Below, piece by piece: positions 45,665 to 54,633 of a stretch of 64,000 nt of DNA. Every line of letters begins with the position of its first letter. The stretch's first letter is position 1. Source of the DNA: Pseudomonas sp. CFBP13508 (GTDB lineage: Bacteria > Pseudomonadota > Gammaproteobacteria > Pseudomonadales > Pseudomonadaceae); contig NZ_QFZZ01000003.1 of assembly GCF_005233515.1 (NCBI RefSeq), forward strand, positions 587,259 through 651,258. The letters run 5' to 3'. A program made the position numbers and the translations under genes. Under the pieces are notes generated by a model. That model made no database searches. It had not been told where the DNA came from and worked only from the letters and a program-made list of their open reading frames with translations.

Positions 45665-47104
45665 ATGGATTTTTTCGGACCGCACATTTTCGGTTACCTG
45701 ATCGCCCTTTTGCACACACTCGGTTCGATCGCTGCAATCCATGCGGTGCTCACCGTACGCACCGCGCAAGGCTCGATCGCTTGGGCATTGTCGCTGATCT
45801 TCATTCCCTACCTCACGCTTATTCCATATCTGGTATTTGGTCGCAGCACCTTCGATGGCTACATCAAGGCCCGGCGCCAAGCCAACGAGCAGATGCGCCT
45901 GGCCATCTCCGAATTGAACTGGCGCCCGTGGGTGGAAGAAGCCCTCGCCGCTCGCGCTTCGAGTGCCTATGCCTCACTGCGCGCGATGCCGAAACTGGGG
46001 CGCATGCCGTGCCTGGCGAACAACGAGGTGCAACTGCTGGTGAACGGCACCGCGACTTTCGATGCGATTTTTCAGGCGATCGAACAAGCGAAGGAAGCCG
46101 TGCTGATCCAATTCTTCATCATTCACGACGATCGGCTCGGCCAGCGCTTGCGTGATTTGCTTTTGCAGAAAGCCGCTGAAGGCGTATCCATTCATTTGCT
46201 CTACGACCGTATCGGCAGCCATGCCCTGCCCCATCATTACGTGCAAGCGCTGCGTGATGCCGGTGTCGAGGTCAAAGCCTTTGCCACACGCAGCGGCTGG
46301 CTCAACCGCTTTCAGGTCAACTTCCGTAACCACCGTAAAATCGTCGTGGTCGATGGCGTGGTCGGGTTTGTCGGCGGGCATAACGTCGGCGATGAATACA
46401 TGGGTGAGAAGCCACCATTGGCGCCGTGGCGTGACACCCACGTCAAAGTCCGCGGGCCGGTGGTGGCCTGCATGCAGGAATCGTTCGCCGAAGATTGGTT
46501 CTGGGCTGCTCGTACTTTGCCGCCGTTGATCCTTCCGGATACATACCCGGAGGATGGCGTGCTTTGCCAATTGCTCGCCAGCGGCCCGGCGGATGCCTAC
46601 GAAACCTGCTCGCTGTTTTTCGTCGAAGCCATTCACGCAGCAACGCAACGCGTATGGATCACCAGCCCTTACTTTGTCCCGGACGAAGCGGTGTTCGCGG
46701 CATTGAGGCTGGCAGTTTTGCGTGGTGTTGATGTGCGCCTGCTGTTGCCGTCGCGGCCAGATCATCGCATCGTCTATGCCGCCTCAAGCCTGTATGCCTT
46801 CGAGGCGGTGCGTGCCGGGGTGCGGGTGTTCCGCTATCGACCGGGTTTTTTGCATCAGAAAGTGGTGTTGATCGACAGCGAAATCAGCGCCATCGGCAGC
46901 GCCAATCTGGACAATCGCTCGTTCCGCCTGAATTTCGAAGTGATGTTACTGACCGTCGACAGCGAGTTCGCTGCCGCTGTGGAACACATGCTCAATGACG
47001 ATTTCGCCCTGGCCGATGAAGTGGCCAAAGAAGAAAGCCGGGAGATCCACCGCCTGCAACAGGTCGGCATGCGGATCGCCCGGCTGATTTCGCCGATACT
47101 CTGA
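45665..47104 (+). CDS. cls: Cardiolipin synthase
   Basis: A 479-residue phospholipase D superfamily enzyme that joins two phosphatidylglycerols into cardiolipin. Two N-terminal membrane helices, then two HKD motifs: [10 protein letters not shown] and [10 protein letters not shown], each followed by GG or GSANLDNRS. Start ATG 45665 ([12 protein letters not shown]). It is convergent with the cyclopropane fatty acid synthase gene, with 10 bp between stops; both modify membrane phospholipid. Confidence 0.94.
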   Translation: MDFFGPHIFGYLIALLHTLGSIAAIHAVLTVRTAQGSIAWALSLIFIPYLTLIPYLVFGRSTFDGYIKARRQANEQMRLAISELNWRPWVEEALAARASSAYASLRAMPKLGRMPCLANNEVQLLVNGTATFDAIFQAIEQAKEAVLIQFFIIHDDRLGQRLRDLLLQKAAEGVSIHLLYDRIGSHALPHHYVQALRDAGVEVKAFATRSGWLNRFQVNFRNHRKIVVVDGVVGFVGGHNVGDEYMGEKPPLAPWRDTHVKVRGPVVACMQESFAEDWFWAARTLPPLILPDTYPEDGVLCQLLASGPADAYETCSLFFVEAIHAATQRVWITSPYFVPDEAVFAALRLAVLRGVDVRLLLPSRPDHRIVYAASSLYAFEAVRAGVRVFRYRPGFLHQKVVLIDSEISAIGSANLDNRSFRLNFEVMLLTVDSEFAAAVEHMLNDDFALADEVAKEESREIHRLQQVGMRIARLISPIL

Positions 47105-47114
47105 GCGCCCCGTT

Positions 47115-48302
47115 TCAGGGGTGGTAGATGTCGTCGCGGGTCCAGGGCAGTTCGTGGCTGCCATCCGGATGCGCTTTCACGGCGAGGATCTGATTCAGAT
47201 TGATCCAGCCACGCGCAAAGGCATACGCGCAACCGGCCAGATACAGACGCCAGATACGCAGTGCTTGCTCAGGCACCAGTTTCGCCGCAGCTTCGAGGTT
47301 ATCCTCCAGTCGCTCGCTCCAGTGATCGAGCGTGCGCGCGTAATGCAGGCGCAAGCTTTCGACATCGACTATTTCCAGCCCGGCTTCACTGATCTCGGCT
47401 GAGATCATCGCCAGATGTGGCAGCTCGCCGTTAGGGAACACGTATTTTTCGATGAAGTCGCCAGCGCCGCGTCCAACCGGGCGGCCATCGGTGTGCTTGG
47501 CGGTGATGCCGTGGTTCATCACCAGGCCGCCCTCCTTCACCGCGCCAAACAGCGTTGCGCAATACTCGGCGAGATTGGCATGGCCAACGTGTTCGAACAT
47601 GCCGACGCTGACAACCTTGTCGAAGCGGCCGTCCTGCGGCAGATCGCGATAGTCGAGCAATTGCAGTTCGACCTGATCTTCCAGAGCTTCGGCCTTGACC
47701 CGCTCCTGCGCCAGCGCCAACTGTTCCTTGCTGAGGGTGATGCCGAACACCTTCACGCCGAACTCTCGTGCTGCAAACCGCGCCAGACCACCCCAACCAC
47801 AACCGACGTCCAGCAGATATTCGCCCGGCTGCAAGCGCAGCTTGCGGCACAGATGGCGGAATTTGGCTTGCTGCGCCTGTTCGAGGGTCTCGCTGCCGGT
47901 TTCGAAATACGCGCAGGAATACACCATGTCGCTGTCCAGCCAGAGCTGGTAGAACGCGTTCGACAGGTCGTAGTGGTAGGAAATGGCTTTGGCGTCGGTG
48001 TCCTTGTCGTGATGCGCACGCACCGGCTGACTGCCTTCGTCCTCGTCGAGCAGCGCACTGCTCAACTCATCGCAGACCCGGATGACTTCGCTGATCGAGC
48101 CCTCAAGCTCCAGCTTGCCTTCGACGAATGCCGCACCCAGCGCATCCAGGCTTGGGTGGGTGAACTGAGTGACCATCTGCGGGTCCTTGACCACGATGGT
48201 GACGCTGGGCGTCGGCCCCAGATTGAACTCGTGGCCGTCCCAGAGTCGCAGGCGAAGCGGTAGCTGCAGGTTCTGCAAGGCCGGTGGAAGTTGCGCGAGC
48301 AT
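47115..48302 (-). CDS. cfa: Cyclopropane-fatty-acyl-phospholipid synthase
   Basis: A 395-residue SAM-dependent enzyme that adds a methylene bridge to unsaturated acyl chains of membrane lipids. SAM motif LLDVGCGWGGLARFAA, the GITLSKEQ and SVGMFEHVGHANLAEY segments and the C-terminal RIWRLYLAGCAYAFARGWIN are all typical. AAGGGGGGA precedes the ATG. In Pseudomonas the enzyme is usually stationary-phase controlled (RpoS); I cannot assign the promoter with certainty. Confidence 0.93.
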   Translation of the reverse strand: MLAQLPPALQNLQLPLRLRLWDGHEFNLGPTPSVTIVVKDPQMVTQFTHPSLDALGAAFVEGKLELEGSISEVIRVCDELSSALLDEDEGSQPVRAHHDKDTDAKAISYHYDLSNAFYQLWLDSDMVYSCAYFETGSETLEQAQQAKFRHLCRKLRLQPGEYLLDVGCGWGGLARFAAREFGVKVFGITLSKEQLALAQERVKAEALEDQVELQLLDYRDLPQDGRFDKVVSVGMFEHVGHANLAEYCATLFGAVKEGGLVMNHGITAKHTDGRPVGRGAGDFIEKYVFPNGELPHLAMISAEISEAGLEIVDVESLRLHYARTLDHWSERLEDNLEAAAKLVPEQALRIWRLYLAGCAYAFARGWINLNQILAVKAHPDGSHELPWTRDDIYHP

Positions 48303-48320
48303 GGAAAATCCCCCCTTGTT

Positions 48321-48332
48321 TCAGACGTCTGA
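48321..48332. promoter_or_regulatory. 12-bp palindrome upstream of cfa
   Basis: TCAGACGTCTGA, a perfect palindrome about 20 bp before the cfa start, between the likely promoter and the ribosome site. Regulator unknown. Confidence 0.35.
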
Positions 48333-48479
48333 TCTGAGGGTAGACCAACCTGGAAAAATAGCAGGCTATCGATTCGATCGGCCTTGTCTATCGTGATCGG
48401 CACATCGGCTGAACGCCACAGACGACGCGCCTTACGATAGATGACTGCCTGCGCACTCGGCGGTTCGATGAATTTTCTT

Positions 48480-50390
48480 TCATTTAGCGTGAGCGTCGAG
48501 CCTGAGCAATGGCTCCTGAAAGCGCAGCAAACGTCCGGCGTTGCCCAATACCAACAAGGTACTCAGGTTATGCAGCAGCGCTGCAATCATCGCCCCGGCG
48601 GCGCCAAGCCAACCGAAAGCCGCGAAGACCACGATCGCCAGCGTCCAGCCAAGGCCGATAATCACGTTGACCTGCAAAGTACGCCGACACTGACGACTCA
48701 AGCGCACGCAGGTACCGAGGCGACGCAGATCGCTGCCGATCAACACGATGTCCGCCGACGCCAGGGCAATGTCGGCGCCGCCAGCGCCCATCGCCACGCC
48801 GACCACGCCGGCCTTGAGCGCGAGCGAATCGTTGATGCCGTCGCCTACCACCATCGGGCGGAAGCCGTGGTCGATTTCCTTGAGCACGCGATTAAGTTTG
48901 TCCTCCGGGAGCGCTTGCGCCTGGACTTCGTTCAGCCCGACTTCCTGCGCCAGGGTTAGGGCAACGCTCTGACGATCACCGGTCAACAGGAGTTGGCGTC
49001 CCAGCCCCAGTTCTCGCAATTCGTTCAAGGCGAAGCGCGCTTCCGGTTTGATGCTGTCTGCTAGCAGCAGCCAGGCGAGGAATTCACCGTTTAAAGCCAG
49101 GCCGGCAATCGGGCCATCATGTTCAGGAACAAGGATTGTTGTGATACCCAGTTGCGTGAACAACTCTGGACGACCGAGCGCAGCTTCGCCCTTCTCTGTC
49201 GTCGCCACTACGCCCAGGCCTTGGCGCTCATGGATGTTGGTCAGAGGCCAATACGCTTCCTGATCAACCAGCCCAGCGAGTGCCCGGCTCACCGGATGAC
49301 TGCTTGCCGCGCCAAGACTGGCGGCCAGTGTCTGCACTTCGGCGGTTTCCGCATTCAGGCTGTCGATCGACTGCAAGCGCAAGGTGCCGTAAGTCAGCGT
49401 GCCGGTCTTGTCGACCACCAGCGAGGTCAGATCGGCGAGTTCTTCGAGGAACGCCGAGCTGCGAATCAGAATCCCGTGACGCGCGGCGACGGCGACTCCG
49501 GCAATCGCCGTGGCCGGCGCCGACAGCACCAGCGCACACGGACACGCCGCCACCAATACCGCGAGCATTGCTTGCGCATCATGGGTGACGAACCAGGTTA
49601 CCGCCGCCAGCAACAAGACCAGCACCATGTAGCTGCCGGCATAGCGTTCGAGCAATCGCGTGATCGGCGGTTTCGAGCGCTCGGCGTTTTGCATCAGGGC
49701 GATGACTTTGCCCAAGGTGGATTCGTCGCCGGTGCGAGTGACTTCGACGCGCAGCAATCCATCGAGGTTGATCGCGCCGCCGAACACCGGCATGCCGACG
49801 CCAGCTTCCACCGGTACCGACTCACCGGTAATCGACGCCGTATCGAGACTCGCCTGGCCGGCTAACACCCGACCGTCCGCCGGCACACGATCACCGGCCC
49901 GCACCTCGACAACATCGCCAGCGCTGAGCGTGCTGTTGTCCACTTCGATGATCGAACCTTCCGCTTGCAGCTTGCGCGCATGGCTGCGGGTCAACTGGCC
50001 AAGCGCATTGATCGCTTCCTGGGAGCCGATGACGCTGCGCTCCTCGAGCACATGGCCGAAGATCATGATGATAGGCAACAACGCGGCGGTGAGCAGATCG
50101 CCGGTCGCCCACGCACCGAGCATGGCCAGCGCGATCAACTGATCGGTGATGCCGTGCAGGCTCGGATAACGCAGGCTGTACCACGCCGAACGGATCACCG
50201 GGACCGCCACCAGCAACGAGGCGAAACCGAGCAGCAATTGGCTGACCCCGGTTTGCTCCGGAAGTATCCAGCGCCAGAGCAAGCCCAGACCCAGCAGTCC
50301 GAGCGCAAGCATCGCCAGGGTCAACTGGCGCGCGGCACGGCGTTGTTCGGCCGAGGACAACAAACCTGGAGCAGCGGTGTTCGCCATCAT
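48480..50390 (-). CDS. P1B-type heavy-metal ATPase (Zur-box operon, gene 4)
   Basis: A 636-residue metal-transporting P-type ATPase. Order: about four N-terminal helices with no soluble metal-binding domain, actuator TGES, CPC at residues 283-285, phosphorylation site DKTGTL (Asp327), ASSHPVSRA (His-Pro motif), GDGINDS hinge, and two last helices with HNLSTLLVLGNAGRLL. CPC plus the HN-S-T signature is closer, by eye, to mycobacterial CtpC-like pumps than to ZntA, whose last helix has DTG. Its ATG overlaps the stop of the third SPFH gene. P1B pumps normally export metal, but this one ends a Zur-box-controlled operon, so it may supply zinc to the periplasm or act in redistribution. Substrate is inferred. 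Confidence 0.88.
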   Translation of the reverse strand: MMANTAAPGLLSSAEQRRAARQLTLAMLALGLLGLGLLWRWILPEQTGVSQLLLGFASLLVAVPVIRSAWYSLRYPSLHGITDQLIALAMLGAWATGDLLTAALLPIIMIFGHVLEERSVIGSQEAINALGQLTRSHARKLQAEGSIIEVDNSTLSAGDVVEVRAGDRVPADGRVLAGQASLDTASITGESVPVEAGVGMPVFGGAINLDGLLRVEVTRTGDESTLGKVIALMQNAERSKPPITRLLERYAGSYMVLVLLLAAVTWFVTHDAQAMLAVLVAACPCALVLSAPATAIAGVAVAARHGILIRSSAFLEELADLTSLVVDKTGTLTYGTLRLQSIDSLNAETAEVQTLAASLGAASSHPVSRALAGLVDQEAYWPLTNIHERQGLGVVATTEKGEAALGRPELFTQLGITTILVPEHDGPIAGLALNGEFLAWLLLADSIKPEARFALNELRELGLGRQLLLTGDRQSVALTLAQEVGLNEVQAQALPEDKLNRVLKEIDHGFRPMVVGDGINDSLALKAGVVGVAMGAGGADIALASADIVLIGSDLRRLGTCVRLSRQCRRTLQVNVIIGLGWTLAIVVFAAFGWLGAAGAMIAALLHNLSTLLVLGNAGRLLRFQEPLLRLDAHAK

Positions 50391-51436
50391 TGAGTGGCTC
50401 CTTGGATGATCAACCGGGAATCGTCCTTCGGGTTGACGGTGGTGACCGACCCGGCCTGACCGAGAATTTTCGGCAGGCGTTCGCGATACAGACGCAGGAG
50501 CATTTGCGGGTCGGCAGACTTGGCCAGACTCGTGACGGTTGCGGTATCGGCCGAGGCTTTTGCAAGACGCTCGCCTGCCTGCGCGTGAGCCACTTGCAGG
50601 GTGCGGTCACCCTGTTCGTTGGCAGCTTGAGTGAGTTTTTCCGCCTCGGTACGCGCATTGGCCACCGCCTTATCGGCTTGCTGACTGGCGGTCAGAACCG
50701 CGTTGAAGGCACTGACCGCCGGCTCCGGCAGACTTGATTGCACATCCACCCGCGACACCTCGATGCCGATGCCCTGCCCGCTCGCCTTCAGTTCAGCGAG
50801 ACGCGCATTAATGCCTTGCACCAGATCACCGCGCAATCGCTCACGACGCTCGGCCGCCTGATTGTCGGCGCCGATCAGTTCCGGACGCGCAACCAGAATG
50901 GTGTCGAGATCGCGCGCGGCAGTCAGCGCTACAGCGCTGCGCGTCACCAACCGATCAAGTGCCGGCAGCACATGCTCGCCTTGCAATACGAATTCGTAGG
51001 GATCGGAGACTTGGTAAAACACTCGCACGTCCAGTTGCACTACACCGGCGTCACCGGTCAATAAATAACCAGATCCGGCGAGTGCATCGCTCAAAGGAGT
51101 GGCGAAAGACGCCACCCGATCAGCCTTTAGCGCTTCATCGCTGCGCAACAGATTTTCCACCCGACGCTCGATCACCCGGTCCGCCGCCGGCAATAGAACT
51201 ACCTGCTCAAAAGGTTGCGGCCAAGCCCATAACAGTCCAGCACTCTGAACGCGATCCAGCGCGCCGAAGTGCAGCACCACGGCGCGGTTCTGTGGATCGA
51301 TCTGCCGCACATTGGAGAACGCCCATGCCAGCGCCGCCAACACGGTGATCGCATACAGAGAGATGAATGTAAGACGTCCCGCCTGAATCCACGGACTGTT
51401 CAACGCATGTGTTCCACGTGGAACTTCTTTATTCAT
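50387..51436 (-). CDS. SPFH protein, HflK-like (Zur-box operon, gene 3)
   Basis: A 349-residue single-pass membrane protein of the SPFH (stomatin/prohibitin/flotillin/HflKC) superfamily. One helix at about residues 19-40, then the SPFH start (QIDPQNRAVVLHFGALDRVQ, GLLWAWPQPFEQV) and a long helical stretch rich in Ala/Glu (ANARTEAEKLTQAANEQGDR). Likely oligomerises with the neighbouring SPFH proteins into a membrane ring or cage as HflK and HflC do. Overlaps both neighbours by 4 bp. A perfect parS site lies within codons 4-9. Confidence 0.82.
   Translation of the reverse strand: MNKEVPRGTHALNSPWIQAGRLTFISLYAITVLAALAWAFSNVRQIDPQNRAVVLHFGALDRVQSAGLLWAWPQPFEQVVLLPAADRVIERRVENLLRSDEALKADRVASFATPLSDALAGSGYLLTGDAGVVQLDVRVFYQVSDPYEFVLQGEHVLPALDRLVTRSAVALTAARDLDTILVARPELIGADNQAAERRERLRGDLVQGINARLAELKASGQGIGIEVSRVDVQSSLPEPAVSAFNAVLTASQQADKAVANARTEAEKLTQAANEQGDRTLQVAHAQAGERLAKASADTATVTSLAKSADPQMLLRLYRERLPKILGQAGSVTTVNPKDDSRLIIQGATQ
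51411..51424. other. parS: parS centromere site (inside SPFH gene 3)
   Basis: GTTCCACGTGGAAC, the same perfect palindrome as at 42014 with identical flanking T residues. It encodes the VPRG region near the N-terminus of the HflK-like protein. Confidence 0.85.
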
Positions 51437-52473
51437 GGCTGCGATCCGGACTTGCTGTCGAGGTTCGGCGGGCCATCGACGAGCACGCGGAACGGCGCGG
51501 CATCGGTGCGCAGAATCAGTTTGGTTTCCGGCGTGACGATGGTGCCGAGGGTATCGAGCGAGCGCAGCAGGTTGTACAGCTGCGGCGAACTGGCGTAGGC
51601 GCGACCATAAATCTGCGCAGCCTCGACCCGTGACTGTGCTTCGATATCGGCGGCTCTCACCGTCGCATCGGCCTGGACGATCCGCGCATCGCGCTCGGCG
51701 GCGGAGCGGATTTGCGCCGCCTCGCGTTTGCCAACAGCCGTGCGTTCGGTAGCAATGGTTTCACGCTCGGCGCGCATGCGGTCGACCGTGGCGCTGAGCG
51801 TGACCGAGGGCAAAGTCAGCCGCTCGATACCGACCTGCACCACGCGCACGCCATAAGTAGCAAGCAACTGTTGATCGATCTGCTGACGCAACTGCGCTTC
51901 AAAACCAGCGATGCGCACTTGTTTGGCATCAGTGTTGACCAGATTGGCCAGGTCGAAACTGCTGGCCGTGGTCTCCAGTGCCGAGCCGACAAAAGTGCGA
52001 ATCTGCCGCGCCGCTTCGTCCGGCTGATTCTGCACGGCACGCATGAAACGCTGCACGTGTTCAGGATCACCCTGCACCTGCCACGCGACGTAGGCCTGAA
52101 CGATGATGCGCAAACCGTCCTTGGTGCCGACGTCCTGCAAACCACTTGAGGTGGTACGTAGACGCAGGTCCACCGGGATTGCCGCTTCGAACGGTGCCGG
52201 CCAGCGCCAGCTCAAACCGGGATCAAGCAAGACCCGCGACGGATTTCCGAAACGGGTGATGACCGTGGCTTCACCGGAGCGCACTTGCACCAGACTCGCG
52301 GCGGCAATGGCAAATGCCACCAGCAACGCAGCCCAGCCCATACGCCGCCATGGAAATGGCCCGGCCTCTTGCGGATCGCCGTGATGGTGATGATGACCAT
52401 GATGGTGATGCCCGCCGTGGCCGTGATCGTGGCCGCTGTGGTCGTGAACGTCATGAACAGGCGACTGGCTCAA
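51433..52473 (-). CDS. SPFH protein with His-rich N-terminus, HflC-like (Zur-box operon, gene 2)
   Basis: A 346-residue SPFH protein. Its cytoplasmic N-terminus carries 15 histidines within residues 7-31 (HDVHDHSGHDHGHGG, then runs of four and five His), a likely zinc-binding tail. One membrane helix follows at about residues 45-64, then the SPFH domain (TVITRFGNPSRVLLDPGLSW) and an Ala/Arg/Glu-rich coiled coil. Bona fide HflC has no such tail. Start at ATG 52473 overlaps the previous gene's stop; its own stop overlaps the next start. Role in presenting metal to the P1B ATPase is inference. Confidence 0.83.
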   Translation of the reverse strand: MSQSPVHDVHDHSGHDHGHGGHHHHGHHHHHGDPQEAGPFPWRRMGWAALLVAFAIAAASLVQVRSGEATVITRFGNPSRVLLDPGLSWRWPAPFEAAIPVDLRLRTTSSGLQDVGTKDGLRIIVQAYVAWQVQGDPEHVQRFMRAVQNQPDEAARQIRTFVGSALETTASSFDLANLVNTDAKQVRIAGFEAQLRQQIDQQLLATYGVRVVQVGIERLTLPSVTLSATVDRMRAERETIATERTAVGKREAAQIRSAAERDARIVQADATVRAADIEAQSRVEAAQIYGRAYASSPQLYNLLRSLDTLGTIVTPETKLILRTDAAPFRVLVDGPPNLDSKSGSQP

Positions 52474-54431
52474 TGGGTGGCTCCTGGTTGAGCGGTGGTA
52501 CGGGGGGGCGACGGATCAGCCGGCAACGTAAAAGTTCGCAGATCGATGGTTGGCGCATTCGCACTGCCGCCGAGTCGATGGTCGAGCACCAGCAACCTGG
52601 CCTTACTCAAGCCCTGACTGAGCTGGCTGAGATATTGCTCCAGCACGAAGGCTTGGCCGGCACTGGCGAAGGCTTTCTGTTCGGCGCTGAATTTCAGGTC
52701 GGCGGCTTGCGCGGCGGCATTGATCTCCCGTGCGTTTGCCGTTGCCCGGTCGCGCGCCGTGCTCGCCTGCAACTGCGCTTCATTACTGGCCTGCGCAGCC
52801 GCCCCGCGTTCGCGAGCGATCAACGCCTGCGCGCCGATCTGCGCCGCTTGCACACTGTGATAGGCATTCGCCGCGCCGGCCGGTGGATGAATCGCTTCGA
52901 CAACTGTGGCGAGGATTTCCACGCCACTGTTCAATGTGTTCAGATCATTTTGCACTGCGCGACCGATTTCCTCAGCCAGCCCTGCCCTGTCATCGCCGAG
53001 CAGACCGTCGAGGGTGCGCGAGGCAAAATCGTGAACCAGGATGCGGCTGGCGGTGCTGCGAATCAGCGTCGGTACATCAGCGCTGTTGTAGGTCGCGGCA
53101 AGTGCCGCTTCGTCGTTCAAACCGATGCGATAAACGAAGCGCACGTCCATGTTGACGATTTGCAGGCCCTGTTGCGCGCCGCGGCGGCTGGCGATGACCT
53201 GGGATTTGTCGTTGACGTGGCTGGCGTCCCACAAACGGTTGGCGGTCAGCGGCGCCGGGCCTTCAGCTGAATCGGACTGCATAGCGACTGGCTTATCGCC
53301 GACGCTGGTTGCCAGTTCGTGGACTACGCCGTTCTCAACGCTCAGCACACGCCCCAACGGCCAAGGTAATCCGACGTGCAAACCTGGGCCGAAAACCTGT
53401 TCCGGTTTACCGAAGCGCTCGTAGATGCCGCGACCTTGCAGGGAAATTTCATGTACGCCGGTCAGCAGCCAACCGCTCAGTGCCACCACTGCCAACACGG
53501 GTAACAAAGCCCGGCGCATGTAACTGAACGCCCAGATCTGGCGCAGATCGATGCCGAACCGATTGTGCATTTCATGCTGCAACGCCAGCCACGGCTGCGG
53601 CGGCCAGCGCAGCATATCGGCGATAAAACTGCGCGCCAGCAGGGTCGGTTCCAGTTGCTCACGCCGCGGGCTGAAGACAGACAGTAACGCGCGCAACAAC
53701 AGTTCGCCGGCAACCAACGTTGGCAGGACTGCGCTCAGCACCGCCACGCGTACCGGCCAGACTGCGCTTTCGCTGGCAAACAGCAGACACAGCGCACCGA
53801 TCAACAGGGTGATGATCACCATCCGGGTCAGTTGCGCCAGCGCAGCCGCTTCCGGCCATTGCGCCCGCGGTTCCTGCGCCAGTTGCCGCTCCAGCACCAA
53901 CAGGGCAAACGCCAGCAACAATGCCAATGCCGCACCGATGCTTGCCGAAAGTCCCAAGGCCGCCGCAGGCAACGTGAGATTCCACACCTGCTCAATACCA
54001 AGCAGAACCAGCAACGCCCAGCCGCCGAGCCACAACGTCGGCGCGCCGATGTGCCCAAGCAGATGGCGGCTCTGCTGACTCAAGCGCTCCAGAAGCCTTT
54101 CGTACCAGCCCTCGGCTGCGGCGCCCTCCTCCACGACGGTCGATTGCGAAGCGGGCGGATGCATCACCCGCGCGCGCCATCGCGTCACCCACCAGGCCGA
54201 TTGCAGACCGGCGACCAGCACCAGCAACGCCGCGCTCTGATTGACCAACAACGGCAACCACAGGGATTGCGGCACAAACAGGCCGACGAAAAACGCCAGC
54301 ACCCAGCCCGACGCGGCCACTGCGCCGAGTCCATACGCCAACCGACGCAATTTGCGTGACTGCGCGGCTGCCTGCTGAAAGCGCGGCAGCCCGGTGGCTG
54401 GCGTGGCGTCCAACTCAAGATCGACTTGCAT
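52470..54431 (-). CDS. Large SPFH membrane protein (Zur-box operon, gene 1)
   Basis: A 653-residue protein that joins about six or seven N-terminal membrane segments (residues 30-360) to a C-terminal SPFH/HflK-like domain (ISLQGRGIYERFGKPEQVFG, GLHVGLPWPLGRV) and an Ala-rich helical tail. Normal HflK has a single helix, so the multi-pass front is unusual. Start at ATG 54431 after GGGGTG; upstream frame would cross the Zur box and is unlikely coding. First gene of four with all junctions ATGA-type overlaps. The Zur-like palindrome is 25 bp upstream. Confidence 0.8.
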   Translation of the reverse strand: MQVDLELDATPATGLPRFQQAAAQSRKLRRLAYGLGAVAASGWVLAFFVGLFVPQSLWLPLLVNQSAALLVLVAGLQSAWWVTRWRARVMHPPASQSTVVEEGAAAEGWYERLLERLSQQSRHLLGHIGAPTLWLGGWALLVLLGIEQVWNLTLPAAALGLSASIGAALALLLAFALLVLERQLAQEPRAQWPEAAALAQLTRMVIITLLIGALCLLFASESAVWPVRVAVLSAVLPTLVAGELLLRALLSVFSPRREQLEPTLLARSFIADMLRWPPQPWLALQHEMHNRFGIDLRQIWAFSYMRRALLPVLAVVALSGWLLTGVHEISLQGRGIYERFGKPEQVFGPGLHVGLPWPLGRVLSVENGVVHELATSVGDKPVAMQSDSAEGPAPLTANRLWDASHVNDKSQVIASRRGAQQGLQIVNMDVRFVYRIGLNDEAALAATYNSADVPTLIRSTASRILVHDFASRTLDGLLGDDRAGLAEEIGRAVQNDLNTLNSGVEILATVVEAIHPPAGAANAYHSVQAAQIGAQALIARERGAAAQASNEAQLQASTARDRATANAREINAAAQAADLKFSAEQKAFASAGQAFVLEQYLSQLSQGLSKARLLVLDHRLGGSANAPTIDLRTFTLPADPSPPRTTAQPGATH

Positions 54432-54455
54432 AACACCCCGGCGAAATAGTCTTAG

Positions 54456-54470
54456 CGTTACGATATAACA
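54456..54470. promoter_or_regulatory. Zur box of the SPFH/P1B-ATPase operon
   Basis: CGTTACGATATAACA; read on the minus strand TGTTATATCGTAACG, the same half-sites as the folE2 box (TGTTATAATGTAACG). Only 25 bp before the first SPFH start, so binding would block transcription. It lies 163 bp from the divergent lpd gene. Confidence 0.75.
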
Positions 54471-54566
54471 GAGACTGTGAAATATTCGTACACAATTGCC
54501 TTTATTCAAAGTCGCCGTAGCTGTCGCTTGCCTGAAGCCTTGACCGAAATGTCTGACAACGCTCAT

Positions 54567-54580
54567 ATTACGCACGTAAT
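54567..54580. promoter_or_regulatory. Inverted repeat upstream of lpd3
   Basis: ATTACG-CA-CGTAAT, about 55 bp before the lpd3 start. Possible operator; regulator unknown. Confidence 0.35.
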
Positions 54581-54633
54581 TTTTATCGCGACTAATCTTG
54601 GCTATCCCCCATAGAGCAATCTGGAGCAAGCGC

